64,000 nt of DNA from Agromyces sp. ISL-38. Lineage in GTDB: Bacteria > Actinomycetota > Actinomycetes > Actinomycetales > Microbacteriaceae. The notes beneath the pieces are model-generated. The model was not told the origin of the DNA. It saw nothing but the letters and a program-made list of their open reading frames with translations, and searched no databases. Location of the stretch: assembly GCF_018613935.1 (NCBI RefSeq), contig NZ_JAGGPF010000010.1, positions 310,001 to 374,000 of the forward strand. The letters run 5' to 3'. Shown one piece after another: positions 58,532-64,000 of the stretch. Position 1 is the stretch's first letter. Every line of letters starts with the position of its first letter. A program made the position numbers and the translations under genes.

Positions 58532-61075
58532 CTACTGCGCGTCGCGCTCCTGCGCGGCCAGCGCCCGCTCGACGCCGGCGAGGTTCTCGATCACGAGGCG
58601 GCGCAGCGCCGGCGTGTCGGGGTGCGAGTCGAGCCACGCGTGCGACGCATCGGCGAGCGAGCGATTGGCGAGGGTCGACGGGTAGAGGCCATCGACGAGC
58701 TTCTCGGCGATCGCGTAGCTGCGCGACTCCCACACCTCCTCGAGCATTGCGAAGTACCGCTCGACGAACGGCTCGAGCAGCGCCGGGTCTGCGGCCCGGA
58801 GGAAGCCCAGCGCGGTCGTGCGCACGATCGTGTTCGGTGCGGTGTCGACGTCGATCAGGGAGGACCAGGCGCGCTGCTTTCCCGCGAGGGTGGGGGTGGC
58901 CGCCCGGGCGTGCGCGGCCGACTGCTGTCCGGTCGCCGTGTTGTCCTCCGCGAGGCGCGCATCGATCTCGGCGTCGCCCGCGCGACCGGCGGCCACGAGC
59001 GCGATGAGCAGCTCCCAGCCGAGGTCGGTGTCGATGTCGAGCCCGTCGAGCGCGAAGGAGCCGTCGAAGAGGGACTGCAACACGTCGACGTTCGAGCCGG
59101 ACTCCGCGATCGAGGCGAAGTACTTCACGAACTGGAACTGCGCGTCGCTGCCCGGGGCGGCACCCCGTGCGAGATCCCAGAACGTGTCGGCGAGGGTGCG
59201 CAGCGCTTCCGTGCGGCGTTCGGGCGCGGTGTACGAACTCGCTGCGAGCACCGCCTGCCCGAGCACGATGCGCAGCGTCGTCGACTCGGTCTCGGTCGCG
59301 ATGTTTCCGAGCACGAGGCGCAGGTACTCGGTCGCGCTCGTCTCGGCGTCGCGAGTGGCATCCCACACCGAGCTCCAGACGAGGGCGCGGGCCAGCGGGT
59401 TCTCGATGCCCGAGAGATGCTCGGTCGCCGCCGCACGTGACACCTCGTCGAGGCGGATCTTCGCGTAGGCGAGGTCGTCGTCGTTCAGGAGCACGAGCGC
59501 GGGGCGGGCGAGCCTGACGAGCTCGGCGACGTCGGTTCGCTCGCCGTCGACGTCGAGCTCCACGCGGTGCTCGCGGACGAGCTTGTCGCCCTCGAGGTTG
59601 TAGAAGCCGATCGCGAGGCGGTGCGGGCGGATGGTGGGGTAGTCGGCCGCGGCGGACTGCAGCACCGTGAACGCGGTGATCGTGCCCGAGGCATCCGTCT
59701 CGATCTCAGGACGCAGCGTGTTGACGCCGGCGGTCTCGAGCCAGAGCTCCGACCACCCTGAGAGATCGCGGCCACTCGCCGTCTCGAGTTCGGCGAGCAG
59801 GTCGGCGAGCGTGGTATTTCCCCACTGGTGCTTCTTGAAGTAGGCCGAGACTCCCGCGAAGAACGCATCGATGCCCACCCATGCCACGAGCTGCTTGAGG
59901 ACGGAGCCGCCCTTGGCGTACGTGATGCCGTCGAAGTTGACCAGCACGTCTTCGAGGTCGTTGATGGTCGCGACCACCGGGTGCGTCGAGGGCAGCTGGT
60001 CTTGACGGTACGCCCAGCTCTTCTCCATGGAGTTGAACGTCGTCCAGGCCTCGTGCCATTCGGTGGCCTCGGCCGTGGCGATCGTCGACGCCCATTCGGC
60101 GAACGACTCGTTCAGCCAGAGGTCGTTCCACCACTTCATCGTGACGAGGTCGCCGAACCACATGTGGGCGAGCTCGTGCAGGATCGTGACGACGCGGCGT
60201 TCCCTGATCGCGTCGGTCACCTTCGAACGGAACACGTAGGCCTCGGTGAAGGTCACCGCGCCGGCGTTCTCCATCGCACCCGCGTTGTACTCGGGCACGA
60301 AGAGCTGGTCGTACTTCTCGAACGGGTAGGCGAGGTCGAACTTCGACTCGAAGTACTCGAAGCCCTGCTTCGTCTTCTCGAAGATGTAGTCGGCGTCGAG
60401 GTACTGCGAGAGGCTCTTGCGGCTGAAGACGCCGAGCGGGATGACGCGGCCGTCACGGCTCGTGAGCTCGTCGCGCACGACGGCGTACGGGCCCGCGACG
60501 AGGGCGGTGATGTAGCTCGAGATTCGCGACGTGGGCGGGAAGGCCCAGGTCTTCGAATCGGCACCGGCGTCGACGGGCTCGGGCGTCGGCGAGTTCGACA
60601 CGACCTCCCAGTGCGCTGGGGCCGTCAGGGTGAACCGGAACGACGCCTTCAGGTCGGGCTGCTCGAACACTGCGAACATGCGCCGCGAGTCGGGCACCTC
60701 GAACTGCGTGTAGAGGTAGACCTCCTGGTCGACCGGGTCGACGAAGCGGTGCAGGCCCTCGCCCGTGTTCATGTAGTTGCCGTCGGCGACGACCACGAGC
60801 TCGTTCTCGGTCGCGAGGTTCGGCAACTGGATGCGCGCGCCGTCGCTGACCTCGGCGGGGTCGAGCGAGGTGCCGTTCAGCGTCACCGAGTGCACGGATG
60901 CCGTGATCGCGTTGATGAACGTCGAGGCGCCCTCGGTGGCGGAGAATCGCACAGTCGTGCGGCTGCGGAACACCTCCGGCCCGGTGGTCACATCGAGCAC
61001 GACGTCGTAGTCGTGTACCGAGACGAGCGCGGCGCGCTCCTCGGCTTCGATTCGGGTGAGGTTCTCTCCGGGCAC
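58532..61075 (-). CDS. pepN: Aminopeptidase N, M1 family (copy 2)
   Basis: The 847-residue M1 aminopeptidase has GAMEN at 266-270, HELAH at 300-304 and E323, all intact. Domain order is as in copy 1, and N-terminal segments match closely (both NTGEGLHRFVDPVD and QPDLKASFRFT), so a tandem duplication is likely. The start is a GTG at 61075 with GAAGGAG upstream. Differences in the S1 region suggest somewhat different substrate range. Confidence 0.95.
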   Translation of the reverse strand: MPGENLTRIEAEERAALVSVHDYDVVLDVTTGPEVFRSRTTVRFSATEGASTFINAITASVHSVTLNGTSLDPAEVSDGARIQLPNLATENELVVVADGNYMNTGEGLHRFVDPVDQEVYLYTQFEVPDSRRMFAVFEQPDLKASFRFTLTAPAHWEVVSNSPTPEPVDAGADSKTWAFPPTSRISSYITALVAGPYAVVRDELTSRDGRVIPLGVFSRKSLSQYLDADYIFEKTKQGFEYFESKFDLAYPFEKYDQLFVPEYNAGAMENAGAVTFTEAYVFRSKVTDAIRERRVVTILHELAHMWFGDLVTMKWWNDLWLNESFAEWASTIATAEATEWHEAWTTFNSMEKSWAYRQDQLPSTHPVVATINDLEDVLVNFDGITYAKGGSVLKQLVAWVGIDAFFAGVSAYFKKHQWGNTTLADLLAELETASGRDLSGWSELWLETAGVNTLRPEIETDASGTITAFTVLQSAAADYPTIRPHRLAIGFYNLEGDKLVREHRVELDVDGERTDVAELVRLARPALVLLNDDDLAYAKIRLDEVSRAAATEHLSGIENPLARALVWSSVWDATRDAETSATEYLRLVLGNIATETESTTLRIVLGQAVLAASSYTAPERRTEALRTLADTFWDLARGAAPGSDAQFQFVKYFASIAESGSNVDVLQSLFDGSFALDGLDIDTDLGWELLIALVAAGRAGDAEIDARLAEDNTATGQQSAAHARAATPTLAGKQRAWSSLIDVDTAPNTIVRTTALGFLRAADPALLEPFVERYFAMLEEVWESRSYAIAEKLVDGLYPSTLANRSLADASHAWLDSHPDTPALRRLVIENLAGVERALAAQERDAQ

Positions 61076-61203
61076 GTGGGCTCCTTCGCGGTCATCGACG
61101 CGGCTCGTGGCCGCAGGCAACGTCCATCAGCCTAGCCCGCAGGCGGGCGGCGCAGCAGGCCCTGCGCGTTGACCTCATCGCGCCCTGGACCTACCGTGAC
61201 GGT

Positions 61204-62190
61204 ATGCACACGAGCGTCGATCCCAAAGCCCCGACGACGGATCGCTACCGCGCGTTCGCCGAGGTCGAGTCCCGGGGAATGTCGGCGACCTATGAGGCGT
61301 GGGCGCTCGGGATCGCGGATGACCCGGCCACGCTGCGGCTCATCGACGAGCTGCCGCCGGAGAAACGCCAACCGAACCTCGTGTTCTCGGCGGCACGGTT
61401 CCAGGGTGCTCCGGCCGGGCCCTACGACCTGTTCCGGCGGTGGCTGCGTGCCCACTGGGTGGAGGTGCGGGCGACCGCGCTCACCCACGCGACCCAGACG
61501 AACGAAGCCGCGCGCTGCGCGCTCCATCTCCCGGTGCTCGCAGGGCTCGAGGGTCCGCTCGCCCTGCTCGAGGTGGGCACCTCGGCGGGACTCTGCCTCT
61601 ATCCCGACCGCTACAGCTACCGGTACACGGGCCATCAGCAGCTCGACCCCGTCGACGGACCGAGTGAGGTCGTGCTCGACTGCGAGGCATCCGGTGCGGT
61701 CCCGGTTCCCGAGCGGCTTCCCGACGTCGTGTGGCGGGCGGGAATCGACCTGAATCCGCTCGACGTGCGGCGCCCCGATGACCTCGCATGGCTCGACGCG
61801 CTCATCTGGCCCGAACACGACGAACGGAGGACCCGGCTGCAGGCGGCTGCGCGCATCGCCGCCGACGACCCGCCCCACATCGTCGCGGGCGACCTCAACG
61901 AGCGCCTCGCCGGCCTCGCGGCCGAAGCACCTTCCGACGCGACCCTCGTCGTCTTCCACACCGCGGTCATCGCTTACCTCGATGAAGCCGCGCGCGCGGA
62001 GTTCGTCGGCACCGTGCGCGGGCTGCCCGGTCATTGGCTTTCAGTGGAAGGTCGCTCGATCGTGCCCGGCATCGCAGTGCGTGAAGACACGGCGAGCGAC
62101 GGAACCGAGTTCGTGCTCGCGCTCGACGGCGAACAGCTCGCGTGGGCGCAACCGCATGGGCGCGCGCTTCACTGGGTCGCGAATCCCTAG
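61204..62190 (+). CDS. DUF2332 family protein
   Basis: The 328-residue protein has the DUF2332 pattern: LLEVGTSAGLCLYPDRYSYR, a glycine motif like that of Rossmann methyltransferases, then VVWRAGIDLNPLDVRRPDDL and WLDALIWPEHDERRTRLQAA. Family function is unknown. TACCGT sits 6 nt before the ATG (leaderless). rpiB follows 9 bp after its stop. Confidence 0.88.
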   Translation: MHTSVDPKAPTTDRYRAFAEVESRGMSATYEAWALGIADDPATLRLIDELPPEKRQPNLVFSAARFQGAPAGPYDLFRRWLRAHWVEVRATALTHATQTNEAARCALHLPVLAGLEGPLALLEVGTSAGLCLYPDRYSYRYTGHQQLDPVDGPSEVVLDCEASGAVPVPERLPDVVWRAGIDLNPLDVRRPDDLAWLDALIWPEHDERRTRLQAAARIAADDPPHIVAGDLNERLAGLAAEAPSDATLVVFHTAVIAYLDEAARAEFVGTVRGLPGHWLSVEGRSIVPGIAVREDTASDGTEFVLALDGEQLAWAQPHGRALHWVANP

Positions 62191-62199
62191 ACTTGGCGC

Positions 62200-62715
62200 A
62201 TGCGCATCCATATCGCGACCGACCACGCCGGCCTCGAATTCAGCCGCACCCTCGTCGATCACCTGACCAACGGCGGTCACGAGGTCGTCGATCACGGCCC
62301 CACCGAGTACGACCCCCTCGACGACTACCCGGCGTTCTGCATCAACGCAGCGCAGGCGGTCGCTCGCGACCAGGCTGCCGGCGTGCACACGCTCGGGATC
62401 GTCTTCGGCGGGTCGGGGAACGGCGAGCAGATCGCCGCGAACAAGGTGCACGGCATCCGTGCGGCGCTCGTCTGGAGCATGGACACCGCGATTCTCGCCC
62501 GCCAGCACAATGATGCGAACGTGATCTCGATCGGCGCTCGCCAGCACACCGTCGAGGAGGCGATCCGGTACATCGACGCCTTCATCGCCGAGCCGTTCTC
62601 GGGCGACGAACGCCACGCGCGCCGCATCGCGCAGCTCGCCGAATACGAGGAGACCGGCGACATCGCGGGCAAGGGCGTCGACGTCGCGACGGGCTCGACC
62701 ACCGCATCGGAGTAG
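62200..62715 (+). CDS. rpiB: Ribose-5-phosphate isomerase B
   Basis: RpiB interconverts ribose 5-phosphate and ribulose 5-phosphate. The 171-residue protein begins MRIHIATDHAGLEFSR and has GIVFGGSGNGEQIAANKVHG, where the serine replaces the usual cysteine base as in actinobacterial RpiB. The ARQHNDANVISIGARQ segment is typical. TAGACT lies 6 nt before the ATG. It is followed by fpg after 9 bp, probably as an operon. Confidence 0.94.
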   Translation: MRIHIATDHAGLEFSRTLVDHLTNGGHEVVDHGPTEYDPLDDYPAFCINAAQAVARDQAAGVHTLGIVFGGSGNGEQIAANKVHGIRAALVWSMDTAILARQHNDANVISIGARQHTVEEAIRYIDAFIAEPFSGDERHARRIAQLAEYEETGDIAGKGVDVATGSTTASE

Positions 62716-62724
62716 AAGACCGCC

Positions 62725-63729
62725 ATGCCCGAGGGCCACTCCGTCCACCGCATCACCCGGCAGTTCGAGCGTAACTTCGTGGGCCGCGTCGTGCGGGCCT
62801 CGAGTCCGCAGGGCAGGTTCGCGGCGGGGGCGGCTGAGCTCGACGGGCGACGGATGACGGATGCCCGCGCCGTCGGCAAGCAGATGTTCCTCGGCTTCGA
62901 GGGAGACCGCTGGCTGCGGGTGCACCTCGGCATGTACGGCGCGTGGGACTTCGCCGGCGACATCCTCATGGATGCGACCATCGCGTCGGCGAACGGCCGC
63001 ATGGGGCACACAGGGCAGAAGGGCACGTTCCTCGAGAGCCCGAACCCCGACGCGGTCGTGTTCGACACGGCGGGGGAGAACTCGGTCACGTCGATCGGCG
63101 CGCCGCGGCGCACCCGCCTGCGCATGTCGGAGTCCGAGAAGGAGGGCAACGAGCTCACGACCTTCCCGCCCGAGCCCGTGGGGCAGGTGCGCGTGCGCCT
63201 CCTCACCGACACCGTGAGCGCCGACCTGCGAGGGCCCACGGCGTGCGAGGTGCTCGATCCCGCACGGGTCGAGGCCGTCGTGGCGAGGCTCGGGCCCGAT
63301 CCCCTCATCGACGAGGGAAAGGCCGCGGAAGACCGGTTCGCGGCATCCGTCACGAAGAAGCCGACGCCCATCGCGCTGCTGCTCATGGACCAGAACGTCA
63401 TCGCGGGCATCGGCAACGTCTACCGGGCCGAACTCCTGTTCCGCGCGCGGCAGAACCCGCACACGCCGGGCAGGCTCGTGCCCGAGGAGCACGTGCGACA
63501 CTTGTGGCGCGACTGGGCGAAGCTGCTCCGCATCGGCGTGGAGACCGGCCAGATGATGACGATGGACGACCTCGAGGGCGAGGCCTACCGCGCGGCCATG
63601 GCGAATCGTGCCGACCGGCACTGGGTGTACAAGCGCGAGGGGCTGCCCTGCCGGGTGTGCGGCACCAACATCGTGCTCGAGGAGCTGGGCGCCCGCAAAC
63701 TCTACTGGTGCCCGTACTGCCAGGCCTGA
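62725..63729 (+). CDS. Fpg/Nei family DNA glycosylase
   Basis: The 334-residue base-excision enzyme begins MPEGHSVHRITRQ; the Pro2-Glu3 pair is the nucleophile and acid of the family. A helix-two-turn-helix region (ALLLMDQNVIAGIGNVYRAE) and a C-terminal four-Cys zinc finger (CRVCGT...CPYCQ) follow. The N-terminal region is closer to Nei-type endonuclease VIII of actinobacteria than to canonical MutM, so the damaged base is not certain. No fusion or loss is seen. Confidence 0.9.
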   Translation: MPEGHSVHRITRQFERNFVGRVVRASSPQGRFAAGAAELDGRRMTDARAVGKQMFLGFEGDRWLRVHLGMYGAWDFAGDILMDATIASANGRMGHTGQKGTFLESPNPDAVVFDTAGENSVTSIGAPRRTRLRMSESEKEGNELTTFPPEPVGQVRVRLLTDTVSADLRGPTACEVLDPARVEAVVARLGPDPLIDEGKAAEDRFAASVTKKPTPIALLLMDQNVIAGIGNVYRAELLFRARQNPHTPGRLVPEEHVRHLWRDWAKLLRIGVETGQMMTMDDLEGEAYRAAMANRADRHWVYKREGLPCRVCGTNIVLEELGARKLYWCPYCQA

Positions 63730-63739
63730 TTGGAACCCC

Positions 63740-64000
63740 ATGCGACAGAACCCGAGCTTCACCATGACGAGCGAGGAAGCCGTCAAGCGCCTGATCCGCG
63801 AGCACCCGTGGATGACGATCGTCAGCATGACGGATGCCGCGGGCCTCGTCGCGTCCCACTACCCGGTGCTCCTCGACGAGACCGCCGAGGGCATCGTGCT
63901 GCTCACCCACGTGGGCCGGCCCGACGAGGTCGTGCACGAACTCGGCCGCCACGAGACCCTGGTCATCGTGCAGGGCCCGCACGGCTACATCTCGCCCGGC
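63740..64000 (+). CDS. FMN-binding negative regulator (PaiB-like), 3' partial
   Basis: The gene starts MRQNPSFTMTSEEAVKRLIR at the ATG 10 bp after the Fpg stop and runs off the window after 87 residues. HPWMTIVSMTDAAGLVASHY and LLTHVGRPDEVV match the split-barrel FMN-binding PaiB family, described as a negative regulator of sporulation and degradative enzymes in Bacillus; its role in actinobacteria is unclear. The remainder lies beyond the window. Confidence 0.82.
   Translation, partial: MRQNPSFTMTSEEAVKRLIREHPWMTIVSMTDAAGLVASHYPVLLDETAEGIVLLTHVGRPDEVVHELGRHETLVIVQGPHGYISPG

Overview
The window is high-GC actinobacterial chromosome. Gene content and order (glgE-glgB, gatCAB, a Microbacteriaceae-style ssb / small lipoprotein / ettA neighbourhood, GerW-like protein, large LigA, two PepN paralogues) point to the family Microbacteriaceae, perhaps near Agromyces; the genus is an inference. 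Many genes lack a Shine-Dalgarno and have a TANNNT -10 box exactly 6 nt before the start codon, the pattern of leaderless transcripts.

Layout. 1-10.5 kb: end of a CnoX-like gene, then alpha-glucan metabolism (glgB and glgE on the minus strand, divergent glgP, then ybaK and glgX). 10.6-21.4 kb: nifS-like desulfurase and mnmA (tRNA 2-thiouridine), a membrane protein, ligA, a Tat-exported phosphoesterase, and gatCAB. 21.4-29.5 kb: an acyltransferase, a low-complexity protein, dinB, a GerW-like protein, and a TPP-riboswitch-controlled ykoEDC thiamine-precursor ECF transporter followed by a small P-loop kinase-like gene. 29.5-38.4 kb: a DD-carboxypeptidase homologue that has lost catalytic motifs, a small zincin, tRNA-His, orn, tRNA-Arg, a Kef-type antiporter, nadE, small proteins, an aldo/keto reductase, an msrA interrupted by a one-base frameshift, ssb and a small lipoprotein. 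47.5-64 kb: ettA, two thioesterases, a Rieske protein, a flavoprotein, truncated haemoglobin with MscS, two tandem aminopeptidase N genes, a DUF2332 protein, rpiB, an Fpg/Nei glycosylase and the start of a PaiB-like gene.

The unusual part is 38461-47480, a 9.02-kb integrated element. It encodes a large serine integrase, a P22-like major capsid protein, a head-tail adaptor and a P27-like small terminase subunit, but no large terminase, portal, protease, tail or lysis genes. It also carries an iteron-like repeat cluster beside a gene with a possible C-terminal winged helix, and an oppositely oriented two-gene cargo unit. This looks like a capsid-encoding phage satellite rather than a prophage remnant, because the genes are intact, closely coupled and bounded by recognisable att sites.

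The ends can be reconstructed: a TACA core at 38459-38462 and 47479-47482, and 20-bp imperfect inverted arms that meet in the circular form around a central AC dinucleotide. The element sits inside codons 4-5 of ettA. The native leaderless-type promoter and first four codons (M-A-D-Y) are stranded at the left end, and the element supplies a replacement in-frame start (M-A-E-Y) at the right end, so EttA changes by one residue but loses its own promoter. The integrase promoter lies in the same arm, with its -35 region across the crossover point.
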